Positions 11,451 to 20,639 of a stretch of DNA of 64,000 nucleotides are shown one piece after another; the first letter of the stretch is position 1, and the number at the start of each line of letters is the position of its first letter. The notes under the pieces are model-generated. The model saw only the letters and a program-made list of their open reading frames with translations. It ran no database searches and was not told the DNA's origin. Source of the DNA: Areca catechu (taxonomy: Eukaryota > Streptophyta > Magnoliopsida > Arecales > Arecaceae); NCBI GenBank assembly GCA_021397845.1, contig CM038044.1, forward strand, positions 41,216,354-41,280,353, given 5' to 3'. Both the position numbers and the translations under genes were made by a program.

Positions 11451-11505
11451 CTGCATCATTTTTGGTATCAGAGCTTTCGTTTTGCATCATTTTTGGTATC
11501 AGAGC
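11451..11505 (+). promoter_or_regulatory. Reiterated tRNA-iMet primer binding site at LTR 1 end
   Basis: Two tandem units of about 31 bases, each made of CTGCATCA or TTGCATCA (LTR end) followed by TTTTTGGTATCAGAGC (PBS). The usable PBS is the last one, TGGTATCAGAGC at 11494-11505, so the LTR itself ends with an internal PBS copy. LTR 2 has three units. The third, truncated LTR end at 19193 ends with the second/third-unit version (TTTCGTTCTGCATCA), which supports placing the LTR boundary at the last unit. Confidence 0.8.
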
Positions 11506-12393
11506 CCTGTCTAGGGTTTTTGTTTTGATTGCTTGTTTGAGTCTCTCTTTTTACTTTGTCTGCTCGAAGTAGACTCCCCAGGACATCCAGTCCTAGGAAT
11601 GAAGTGAGGTGCAAACCTCCTCTTCCCATTCCACGAGATGTTCCTAGGGCGTGTAGGGGATCCGTTGGGTTATAACTTCGTAGCAGGAATTGTAAACGGG
11701 GAAGTGCTCTGTTTTCAGCCCGTAATTACCTTGTTGAAGGAATTATTTCTCACTGTAGGTAACCCCAAAATTGGTGATTTTTATTTTTCTGAAACCATTA
11801 TAATTGAAACTATTTTTCATAATTTTCCTGTGATTTATTGGTATCCACAGGATTTCTGAGAATTAAATTACTGCAACACTATTTTTATGTTCTGCAATCC
11901 AATTATTTTTGAGTGTTCATCTCTTAATTCATCTTAAGGGCATTTGAGCATCTAAGATAAGGGGAGGAGTTGATAACCTCTCCTTAGCCCAAAATCACCA
12001 CCCACTCATTCGAACCTAAGCCTTTAATCTAAAAATTGATTAGACCTAATTTGCCCTAGTGGGCTAGGGACATCAACAAGTCGGGTCAAGGCTAGTGTTG
12101 AGTTAGTTTGTCTGGTTACTCTGTGTGTGCTTTGTACTCAGTGTCTAGAACGGTGGTTCAGGGATTCCATCCCGAAGGGCTTGTGTGCTGGTCCGCCTAC
12201 CTGGCCAATCTCTGATTGGTGTCTAGGATTGGCATTCAGGGACCTAACACTCCCCTTACACCTGCCTGGCTGAGTCCTGAGTTACTACAGGTTAGCTTGC
12301 CACTCTGATTAGGCATCTAGTTTGGGACTCTAGGTCTAGTGAGCCAGTAGTAGCTTTAGTCTAGTTACATTCTGTGTGTTTGCTTGCATCATC
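11506..12393 (+). other. GypN1 5' leader (copy 1)
   Basis: Noncoding leader between PBS and the gag-like ORF. Its last 350 bases or so (about 12020-12345: GCCCTAGTGGGCTAGG, GTGTCTAG, CACTCCCCTT, GAGTTACTACA, CTCTAGGTCTAG) match the minus-strand leader of the chromovirus GypA at about 29330-29640. Conservation between helper-type and defective element suggests a packaging or dimerisation region. No ORF of note. Confidence 0.6.
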
Positions 12394-14067
12394 ATGTATA
12401 CCCGGAATGGAGTACCCTACCAACCTGGTCAAACCCAACCTGATTTAGAGGCCATGGTTAGAGCTCTTACTGAATGTATGAACAAACTGAGTCAGGATAT
12501 GACTGCTACTGTTACCCAGTGTAAAGAACAAGTCCATGAAAATTTTACCCAGCTTAGGGATCGAGTCCAAGTACTTGAGAAACGTAGACATCAAAATTGG
12601 ACCCCTGATCCAAAATTTAATAGGCCCCAACCTCATCCATGCCAGGAGCCTAGGAGGACCTTATACCGTGATCCTGAGCATAACCTTAGGAAGCCTAACC
12701 ATGATATCTATAGTGTGGATCGTGTCTATGAGAGGTCCTTACAATATTCTAGACCAGTCACTCAACAACCCCAGTCTTCTAGATCAAACCATTTAGATCC
12801 ACACCCATGCCCAAGTAAGTTCTCTACTAGCTTGAAACCCAGTGTGACCCAGGTTCCTATATCTCAAGAATGTTTGTTTTGTGGAGAAAGAGGCCATAAA
12901 TCTAGTCAGTGCCCATGCATAGGACTGGCTTGTGCACAGCTAAGTGGTAAGAATCCTAAGGATGACATTAATGAGGGAGAACCCAAGCCTACCAATGAGG
13001 AAGAAAGGTTAGGTATGACAAGCCTAGAATCAGTTGACCTGATCACCACTGACCCGAAACCCATTGAAGATGGCATCGAGGAAGTATATGATGCTGGCTT
13101 GAGTCTAGTTGATGAATATGAGGGGGAAGAACTAGAAGAATGTGACATCGATACTATTGGTTCCTTACCTGAGGAGACCTTGGAGAGCAACCAAGTGGTA
13201 GGACCTAGTTCAAAAATTCAAGAGATTTGTGAGAACCAGGTTCCTTTAGTCAAATACCCCCAGGAAGAACTCATAGTGTTAGCCCGAGCTATCAGTTCGT
13301 ATCCTCTAATGACAGTCATTCCCCAAGTACCAATTGAAGATCTTTATACTAAACTGTTTAAGTTTGCCCACCCTATGGTAGATCCTCTCCTTAGGATGAC
13401 TGAATCAAGCCTCTTACAATTGGACCTTGTCCCATGCTCAGCCACTAAGGTCTCTCCCGTAATCTCAGTTGGACATCCTTTTCTTGAGTGGATTGATTCA
13501 CCCAGTCCTGTAGAAGTCTTCCTTATGGCCCCAGACCCCTTCCTTCGCATGACTAAGCTACCCTTCTATAGAGTATACCTTCCCTCACCCATAGGTCAAA
13601 TTTAAAGTCTTGAGATCATCATCCATAGACCCTTCCATGAATCATTCTCTAATCCATCTCTTGAGAAAGTGGATCATTATTTGCTTAGAGAACAAACCTT
13701 AATTGTTGCAATCACATGTCCTAGGCTACTCCCCGAACCATCTCTTGATCCATTCCTAGGAGTAGCAAACTTTCCCTTTCGTAAGGATGACCAGTTGACA
13801 CTCATAGATCACCATTCAAACCTTCAGGTCACCACCTTTAGTCAGCAGGTAATTCGAGACTCCACCTCATATTTCCTCCCTTTCTCTAGGACTTCCAATG
13901 CTTCTTACACCATCCAAGTATACTTTGTCGAAGTCTTTAGAGTGAACCACGTGTCAGAACCTATTAGGTTTGCCACCTACTTCTGGAAGACCTTATGGCA
14001 CCTACTAGGCACCCATGATAAGTTTTCATGCTCTGCATGCCATCCTCCGACCCAAGGTCAAACCTAG
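12394..14067 (+). pseudogene. GypN1 gag-like ORF1, copy 1
   Basis: The ATG at 12394 opens a 403-codon frame that stops at 13605 (TAA) and resumes in the same frame to 14067. In copy 2 the same codon is TCA, so a single C-to-A change caused the stop. The N-terminus is a heptad-like, coiled-coil-prone segment (about residues 10-60). A zinc knuckle CLFCGERGHKSSQC (C-x2-C-x4-H-x4-C) follows near residue 165, then an acidic region containing VYDAGLSLVDEYEGEE. That acidic motif has a counterpart in GypA gag just before protease (VYEAGDCLADEYEEYE). The central gag core and all of protease, RT and RNase H are absent; instead comes a segment found only in GypN-type copies, running into the integrase motif FATYFWKTLWHLLG. 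Confidence 0.75.
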
Positions 14068-14369
14068 AGAGCTATAGTTTGTTAGGTTTAGACCTAGGGT
14101 TCCTTTGAATAAAGTCCATTCTTTAGGAATTCATTGTCAGTCGAGTTTAGGACATTGTCTCAGATTTTGGTTGAGTGAGAATACCAGGAATTGGGATTTG
14201 TATTTTGTCTAGGACTGAAATTGCATTCAATGTTTCGATCAATAGGTCTATAGGCTAGAGTCCCTTTGAAATTGTTCATGGATACAAGCCTCACACACCA
14301 CTTGATCTGATTTCACTATTAGCCCACACACAAAAGTCTCTTGATGCACTTGCATAGCAAGTAACGGAC
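14068..14369. other. Decayed integrase segment joining ORF1 and ORF2
   Basis: Short recognisable pieces of the integrase region remain (PFEIVHGYKP and PLDLIS, equivalent to the GypA segment before the C-terminal domain). The frame shifts relative to both neighbours, and no continuous ORF crosses. Confidence 0.6.
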
Positions 14370-15023
14370 TTGCATAAAGAAATTCATGCCAAAATAAATT
14401 TAAGTAATGAAACTTATAAGAAGTTGGCTGATTCTCAAAGGCGAGTCAAAACTTTTGTTGAGGGAGACTATGTAATGATTAGGTTAAGGCCTGAATGGTT
14501 TACTCCTGGAACCGTTAGAAAGTTACATGCTAGAGGAGCTGGACCATTTAAAGTGGTGAAGAGAGTAGGGTCCAATGCCTATGTGCTCGAGTTGCCTTCA
14601 GAACTAGGCATTAGCTCCACTTTCAACATTACAGACCTAGCAGAGTATAGAGAGCTAGCTGTGATTCCCAGTGAGCCTTTTGAGCCTAATCCTGATCTTG
14701 AGAGTGAACCCAACCCTGTGTGTCCACCAACAAACTGGCCTGTGAGGAAAGAGCAGATTGAAAAGATCCCGGATGATCAGGTTATCTCTACTCGTAATCG
14801 AGGATACCAAAGATACCTGGTCCGCTGGCAAGGAAGGCCAGATTCTGATGACTCTTGGATCTCCCGAGAAGAATTACAAGAATTGGACCCAGACCTCTTG
14901 GAGAGATACCAGAGCCAACCTGATCCATACTCGACAGGGTCGAGTTCCTCCCATCATGGGAGAATTGGTGCGGGCACCAGACTCAGAAGAAGACTTCAGA
15001 GCTCCATCTGGATCTCTGATTAA
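14370..15023 (+). pseudogene. GypN1 integrase C-terminus and chromodomain (ORF2)
   Basis: An uninterrupted frame of 217 codons, without an obvious ATG at its start (it begins LHKEIHAK). It carries the integrase C-terminal segment (RPEWFTPGTVRKLHA, GSNAYVLELP) and a chromodomain (GYQRYLVRWQGRP, DDSWIS). Chromodomains bind methylated histone tails and steer integration. The final 19 codons and the stop lie inside LTR 2, which starts at 14966, so the polypurine tract is part of the coding sequence. It looks better preserved than the segment before it. Expression would need fusion to ORF1 through a frameshift, which is not evident. Confidence 0.7.
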
Positions 15024-15396
15024 CCTTGCCCGAAGAATTAGGGTTTTTGGCTTGTAATAAGGGTTGACTTGATCAACTCAATTTTAGTTTGAGTCTGTAT
15101 TACCTGCATTTTTATTTTGTTGAGTCATGTTGACTCAGTAGTGGACTAGGGCTTCAACCTGGGGGTGTTACATTTTCTCCCAAGGCCAAGCAAGTGGGCG
15201 CCACACTCCCAGCCACACTCCCAGCCATACGCCTGAGTCCAGGGGGTGCCACATCTCCATCCAGCATGCTTTGGTCCCCACACCACAGATAGCAGCTCCC
15301 CTCTTTCATGCGCCGATTGAGGAGAAATCCACCAGGGCTCCACAAATCAAGGGGGCGGCCCAAGACTTCCCAAAAGAACCAAACTATGAAAGGGAA

Positions 15397-15710
15397 GAAA
15401 TTCTCTTGGAGAGAAATTCAAGGAGGCGCCCATTACCTGCCAGAAATACTCAAAACAAAGTTAGAAGGAGCCATAACTTGGGGAGAAAGAAAAGGAGGTA
15501 TCCAAAAAGGGTTGAGCCATGAAAGGAAGGAGATTTCTCTTGAAAAGCAAGGTTAGGAGGTGCCCTAATCATTCCAACTAAAGCCAGATATAAAAGGCAA
15601 CAAATTTTCTCTTGGAGGGCAAGGTTAAGAGGTGCCCAAACACTTCCAGATAAGGCCAAGCATAGAAGGAAAAAAAATATTTTCTTGGAGGTCAAGACAA
15701 GGAGGCGCCA
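15397..15710 (+). repeat. Imperfect 70-75 bp tandem repeats in GypN1 LTR 2
   Basis: Counterpart of the repeats at 10125-10440, with the same CTTGGAGGGCAAGGT and GGAGGCGCC units. Confidence 0.6.
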
Positions 15711-15850
15711 CCCACTTTCCTTTTTGATGCTTCAATCAACTTTGGAATTAATTGGCCGGCCATATGAGTAGGGATTGATATCCTAATTTGAAGATCCCCT
15801 CCTTTAGTCCCACATGGGAAGATGTAAAACCCTACTCTCTTGTAATGGCC

Positions 15851-15857
15851 TATAAAT
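15851..15857 (+). promoter_or_regulatory. TATA box, GypN1 LTR 2
   Basis: TATAAAT in the same context as in LTR 1. It would drive transcription of internal region 2. Confidence 0.5.
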
Positions 15858-16660
15858 TAAACCCCCATGTAAGTTTGAAAAGAATCAGATGAATGAAACC
15901 AAATTTTTTTTTTTTTTAAAAAAAAAAAATGAATGAAACCAAATTTTTTGTGAGCAAACTTTGTGTTTTCTCTCTTCCGCACTTGCATCCAGGTGTTGAG
16001 CTCCGTGAGGGAGTAAATCCGGGTTCCCCAGGAACTTTGAGGAGGTGTGAGATCTCCAAAACCCAAACCCTAGGCCGACCACCAGCATCCAGCTACAGTC
16101 TGGATACTTCAGATCCAAAGCTCTTTCCAGAGGGAGTCGAATCAGCCTTCAAGAGAATCCGGATCTCAGCGACATCAGCCTTCAAGTTCTTCGAACTGGT
16201 AAATCCTTCCCCGAGTCTCTGAATCCATCACTTGTTTTTCTTCTTCCCAGATCTTGAGTCCAGGAGAAGCCGACCCAGCCACGAGACCAGTATTGGAGGA
16301 TCCATTGCGAAGATAGCGGAATCCGAGGATCCAACAATCTGCCCGAGAGAGTTCTTCCACCCAAATTCTGTGAAGATCACTGTCTGGTTGGTAAACCATC
16401 TCTCCTCTTTATTTCTATCCTGTTGAAAGTTGAGAGCGAAACCATAGGTCTGGGAGTTTCTCAACCCCCAGCGATCCATTACTTCTAAACTACTCTGATA
16501 ACTTAGCTTCTTCTAAATTGTGCTTTCAATCCTTACCTAGTTTCCTTCAACTTAGTTTAACTTTACTTTGAGTCAAAGCCAATTTCTGAAATATAAAAAA
16601 AAAAAAAAAAAAAAGAATTAATCTTAATTTTACTTCTGCATACGCTTCTTTGTTCTTTGT

Positions 16661-16747
16661 TCTGCATCATTTTTGGTATCAGAGCTTCCGTTCTGCATCA
16701 TTTTTGGTATCAGAGCTTTCGTTCTGCATCAATTTTGGTATCAGAGC
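16661..16747 (+). promoter_or_regulatory. Three-unit primer binding site array at LTR 2 end
   Basis: Three tandem units of TTCTGCATCA plus TTTTTGGTATCAGAGC (31-32 bases each; LTR-like ends at 16669, 16700 and 16731). LTR 1 has two. The unit number thus changes between LTRs of one element. Confidence 0.8.
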
Positions 16748-17636
16748 CCAGTCTAGGGTTTCTGTTTTGCTTGCTTGTTTTAAGTCTCTCTCCTTTTTAC
16801 TTTGTCTGCTCGAAGTAGACTCCCCAGGATGTCCGATCCTAGGAATGAAGCGTGGTGCAAACCTCCTCTTCCCATTCCACGGGGTGTTCCTAGGGCATGT
16901 AGGGGATCCGTTGGGTTACAACTTCGTAGCAGGAATTGTAAACGGGGGAAGCACCATGTTTTCAGTCTGTAACTATCCTGTTGCAGGAATTGTTTCTCAG
17001 TGCAGGTAACTTCGAATTGCATGATTTTTATTTTGCTGGAACCAGTATAATTGAAGCTATTTTACATAATCTTCCTATAATTTATTAGTTTCTGTGAAAT
17101 TTCTGAGAGTTAAATTACTGCAACTCTATTTTTGCATTCTGTAATTCAATTATCTTGAGTGAACATCTCCTAACTCATCCTAAGGGCATTTGAGCATCTA
17201 AGATAAGGGGAGGAGTTGATAACCTCTCCTTAGCCCACAACCACCACCCCCTCATTCGATCCTAAGCCTAACTTTAAAATTTATTAGACTTAATTTGCCC
17301 TAGTGGGCTAGGGACATCAACAAGTCGGGTCAAGGCTAGTGTTGACTCAGTTTGTCTAGTTACTCTGTGTGTGCTTTGTACTCAGTGTCTAGAATGGTGG
17401 TTCAGGGACTACGTCCCGAAGGGCTTGTGTGCTGGTCCGCCTACCTGGCCAATCACTGATTGGTGTCTAGGATTGGCAATTAGGGACCTAACACTCCCCT
17501 TACACCTGCCTGGCTGAGTCCCGAGTTACTACAGGCTAGCTTGCCACTCTGATTGGGCATCTAGTTTGGACTCTAGGTCTAGTGAGCCAGTAGTCGCTTT
17601 AGTCTAGTTTCATTCTGTGTGTTTGCTTGCATCATC
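16748..17636 (+). other. GypN1 5' leader (copy 2)
   Basis: Near-duplicate of the leader at 11506-12393, including the block shared with GypA (about 17270-17595). No coding signal. Confidence 0.6.
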
Positions 17637-19301
17637 ATGTATACTCGGAATGGAGTACCCTACCAACCTGGTCAAACCCAACCTGATTTAGAGGCCATGG
17701 TTAGAGCTCTTACTGAAAGTATGAACAAATTGAGTCAGGATATGACTGCTACTGTTACCCAGTGTAAAGAACAAGTCTATGAGAATTTTACCCAGCTTAG
17801 GGATCGAGTCCAAGTACTTGAGAAACGTAGACATCAAAATTGGACCCCTGATCCAAAATTTAATAGGCCCCAACCTCATCCATGCCAGGAGCCTAGGAGG
17901 ACCTTATACCGTGATCCCGAGCATAACCTTAGGAAGCCTAACCATGATATCTATAGTGTGGATCGTGTCTATGAGAGGTCCTTACAATATTCTAGACCAG
18001 TCACTCAACAACCCCAGTCTTCTAGATCAAACCATTTAGATCCACACCCATGCCCAAGTAAGGTCTCTACTAGCTTGAAACCCAGTGTGACCCAGGTTCC
18101 TATATCTCAAGAATGTTTGTTTTGTGGAGAAAGAGGCCATAAATCTAGTCAGTGCCCATGCATAGGACTGGCTTGTGCACAGCTAAGTGGTAAGAATCCT
18201 AAGGATGACATTAATGAGGGAGAACCCAAGCCTACCAATGAGGAAGAAAGGTTAGGTATGACAAGCCTAGAATCAGTTGACCCGATCACCACTGACCCGA
18301 AACCCATTGAAGATGGCATCGAGGAAGTATATGATGCTGGCTTGAGTCTAGTTGATGAATATGAGGGGGAAGAACTAGAAGAATGTGACATCGATACTAT
18401 TGGTTCCTTACCTGAGGAGACCTTGGAGAGCAACCAAGTGGTAGGACCTAGTTCAGAAATTCAAGAGATTTGTGAGAACCAGGTTCCTTTAGTCAAATAC
18501 CCCCAGGAAGAACTCATAGTGTTAGCCCGAGCTATCAGTTCATATCCTCTAATGACAGTCATTCCCCAAGTACCAATTGAAGATCTTTGTACTAAACTGT
18601 TTAAGTTTGCCCACCCTATGGTAGATCCTCTCCTTAGGATGACTGAATCAAGCCTCTTACAATTGGACCTTGTCCCATGCTCAGCCACTAAGGTCTCTCC
18701 CGTAATCTCAGTTGGACATCCTTTTCTTGAGTGGATTGATTCACCCAGTCCTGTAGAAGTCTTCCTTATGGCCCCAGACCCCTTCCTTCGCATGACTGAG
18801 CTACCCTTCTATAGAGTATACCTTCCCTCACCCATAGGTCAAATTTCAAGTCTTGAGATCATCATCCATAGACCCTTCCATGAATCATTCTCTAATCCAT
18901 CTCTTGAGAAAGTGGATCATTATTTGCTTAGAGAACAAACCTTAACTATTGCAATCACATGTCCTAGGCTACTTCCTGAACCATCTCTTGATCCATTCCT
19001 GGGAGTAGCAAACTTTTCCTTTCGTAAGGATGATCAGTTGACACTCATAGATCACCATTCAAACCTTCAGGTCACCATCTTTAGCCAGCAGGTAATTCGA
19101 GACTCCACCTCATATTTCCTCCCTTTCTCTACGACTTCCAATGCTTCTTACACCATCCAAGTATTCTTTGTCGAAGTCTTTCGTTCTGCATCACCTGATC
19201 ATCTGCAATCACTCACAAAAACTCAGGTAAGAAGGTGTATAGGAAAGAAGAAGATTGAAGGAAGAAGAAAGGGTAGAAGGAAGGTAGAAAGTGGTGATTA
19301 G
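17637..19301 (+). CDS. GypN1 gag-like ORF1, copy 2 (open, with a host-derived tail)
   Basis: The ATG at 17637 opens 554 codons without a stop. The first 519 or so are element sequence and repeat copy 1 with few changes: coiled-coil-prone N-terminus, zinc knuckle CLFCGERGHKSSQC, acidic LVDEYEGEE region and the GypN-specific segment (SPIGQISSLEIIIHRP, RKDDQLTLIDHH). The element ends at 19193; the last 35 residues, lysine/arginine-rich, are encoded by the interrupted GypN2 LTR and are accidental. The integrase and chromodomain part present in copy 1 is deleted. This is the only long intact GypN reading frame in the window. A nucleic-acid-binding Gag-like role follows from the zinc knuckle; the function of the rest is unknown. 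Confidence 0.6.
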   Translation: MYTRNGVPYQPGQTQPDLEAMVRALTESMNKLSQDMTATVTQCKEQVYENFTQLRDRVQVLEKRRHQNWTPDPKFNRPQPHPCQEPRRTLYRDPEHNLRKPNHDIYSVDRVYERSLQYSRPVTQQPQSSRSNHLDPHPCPSKVSTSLKPSVTQVPISQECLFCGERGHKSSQCPCIGLACAQLSGKNPKDDINEGEPKPTNEEERLGMTSLESVDPITTDPKPIEDGIEEVYDAGLSLVDEYEGEELEECDIDTIGSLPEETLESNQVVGPSSEIQEICENQVPLVKYPQEELIVLARAISSYPLMTVIPQVPIEDLCTKLFKFAHPMVDPLLRMTESSLLQLDLVPCSATKVSPVISVGHPFLEWIDSPSPVEVFLMAPDPFLRMTELPFYRVYLPSPIGQISSLEIIIHRPFHESFSNPSLEKVDHYLLREQTLTIAITCPRLLPEPSLDPFLGVANFSFRKDDQLTLIDHHSNLQVTIFSQQVIRDSTSYFLPFSTTSNASYTIQVFFVEVFRSASPDHLQSLTKTQVRRCIGKKKIEGRRKGRRKVESGD

Positions 19302-19473
19302 GGTTTTGGAAAACCACTCCCTCACGGAGCATCAATGTCCTAAGGCATGGAAGTTTTGGGACCTCACGCCCCCTCCCTCATGGAGTTCGATGCCCTTATG
19401 ATAAAGGAATGGAAGAGAATATCTCAACTTTATTTCATAAAAAGATTCCATCAATACAAGGGGTTTGATGGGA

Positions 19474-19481
19474 TATTTATA
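19474..19481 (-). promoter_or_regulatory. TATA box, GypN2 3' LTR
   Basis: TATAAATA on the minus strand in GGCCTATAAATATCCC. The same sequence is at 33940-33947 in the 5' LTR. Confidence 0.5.
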
Positions 19482-20599
19482 GGCCATATACAAGTTGAGT
19501 AAGGGCAAGAAACTCCATGAACTAGCTTCCCTTGGGCATCAAAGACCTCTAGATCCTTTGCTGGCATCTTGGACTCTTGATTTTGAGTTGTACTTGAGCT
19601 TCATCCATGTGGGTGACAACAAGTAAGGAGCTTTATCCTATTGGGTGACAAGACTTGATATAGGATGGGTGTCAAGTCTTGCGACAAGGAATGAGGCACT
19701 CCTCTTTGAAATGTGCAACAATCTTAATTGAGAAGTGGATGGGGTGGTAATCCTCCTCCTTCCTGGCATTAATCCCTTGGACTTTCATCTTGATCCTTTT
19801 GCATTTGAAAGCAGATAAAGATAACCCCCATCTTATCTGGAGTTTGGAATGGGACTCCTTCGATTTGAAACTCTTCATGATAAGCGCCCCTTGAATTCAA
19901 ACTTCTCTAATTTGGGTGACCAAGAAAGGATTGATTGAGGCACTCCTTGGATGTGGGCGACAAAAAGAGAGGGTGAGATGAGAAGTCCTTCCTTCTTACT
20001 CCTCTTAAAATCAGCGACAACTTGATTGGATTTTAAATGGGCGACAAAAAAAAGGATGGCGGTATTTCTTGAAATTAATGGGTGCTAAGATGAAGTGGCT
20101 TCCAATCTTAAATTCATGTGGCCAACCATATGAGGATGACGTGGCATGTGAGGTGGCTTGGGCATCCAAGATTTGATGATGTGGCATGTGATGAGGTGGT
20201 GCCTTGATGACTTGTCATGTGATGCCAAGAATTGGGTTGGCACATGGTGTCTTAATTTGGGTCCCCTCTTATATTACAAGACTAATTACATGACTCAATC
20301 AACTAAATAATTAAATGGGCTAACTCTAAATCCAACTTGATCAAATTGATCAAAGGCATAATCTCACAAACCAAAAATTAAATACTGACTCCACTTGGTA
20401 AATAGGGTTTGTTTGTATATATACATGACTTAGTTGAATTTGGGATTTAGGGCTGAATCCAATTGGGCTAAAATAACATAATTTAAAATTGACTTTTTAT
20501 AAGTGATTTGGGCTTAGGGCTTAGGGTTTTTATTCACAAGTGATCCACAGGGATATGGGATTGACCTATCATTTCCTTCTGGTCCTGGTGTCCGCACCA

Positions 20600-20611
20600 A
20601 TTCTTCTCGAG
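20600..20611 (-). promoter_or_regulatory. Polypurine tract, GypN2
   Basis: Minus strand CTCGAGAAGAAT directly before the LTR start TGGTGCGGACACCA. It corresponds to GGGGAGAAT in GypA and GGGAGAAT in GypN1 and GypN3. Confidence 0.6.
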
Positions 20612-20639
20612 TGGGTGGAACTCGATCCTGTTGAGTATG

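Larger units (their letters stand above)
9714..11489 (+). mobile_element. GypN1 LTR 1
   Basis: The LTR starts TGGTGCGGGCACCAG and ends TTTTGCATCA directly before a PBS. The second LTR at 14966-16731 is nearly the same but lacks about 100 bases (10768-10867 of this copy, between AGG repeats), has an extra T/A-tract duplication near 15900 and carries one more unit of the PBS array at its end. TATA box 10583-10589 and GCTCCGTGAGGGAG at 10692-10705 mark U3 and the downstream part. An A-run at 11388-11404 is present in both LTRs. Confidence 0.85.
14966..16731 (+). mobile_element. GypN1 LTR 2
   Basis: Follows the chromodomain ORF and starts TGGTGCGGGCACCAG. It serves as 3' LTR of internal region 1 and as 5' LTR of internal region 2. 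It ends GTTCTGCATCA at 16731 before PBS TGGTATCAGAGC (16736-16747). Differences from LTR 1 include a deletion of about 100 bases, a duplicated CCCAGCCACACT block near 15210 and a T/A-run insertion at about 15900-15935. Confidence 0.85.
9714..19193 (+). mobile_element. GypN1: compound non-autonomous gypsy (LTR-int-LTR-partial int)
   Basis: Order: LTR 9714-11489, internal region 1 11490-14965, LTR 14966-16731, internal region 2 16732-19178, then only about 15 bases of a third LTR end (CTTTCGTTCTGCATCA). The whole is flanked by the direct repeat CCTGA (9709-9713, 19194-19198), and the host LTR continues exactly across it when compared with 33523-33670. One TSD pair therefore encloses two internal domains. 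The simplest reading is a tandem LTR-int-LTR-int-LTR array, formed by unequal recombination between two sibling insertions, followed by a deletion inside internal 2 and LTR 3 with its junction at the shared CTTT. Confidence 0.85.
9269..20599 (-). mobile_element. GypN2 3' LTR, split by GypN1
   Basis: LTR pieces are 9269-9713 and 19194-20599 around GypN1, with duplicated CCTGA at the break. Read on the minus strand it starts TGGTGCGGACACCA at 20599 and ends CATATCGTCCTGCATCA at 9269. A full PBS-like sequence (GCTCTAATACCA on the plus strand, 9285-9296) lies inside the LTR, 16 bases from its end. The CTCCCTCACGGAGC motif sits at 19317-19330 and the minus-strand TATA box at 19474-19481. Confidence 0.8.

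Noticed and set aside
11451..11505. Tandem 31-base units resembling a short CRISPR-like or satellite array
   Set aside because: Each unit is an LTR terminus plus iMet PBS, directly at an LTR boundary; there are no spacers.
19191..19301. Basic C-terminal domain of the GypN1 protein
   Set aside because: It lies beyond the element end at 19193 and matches the host LTR (compare 33655-33770).
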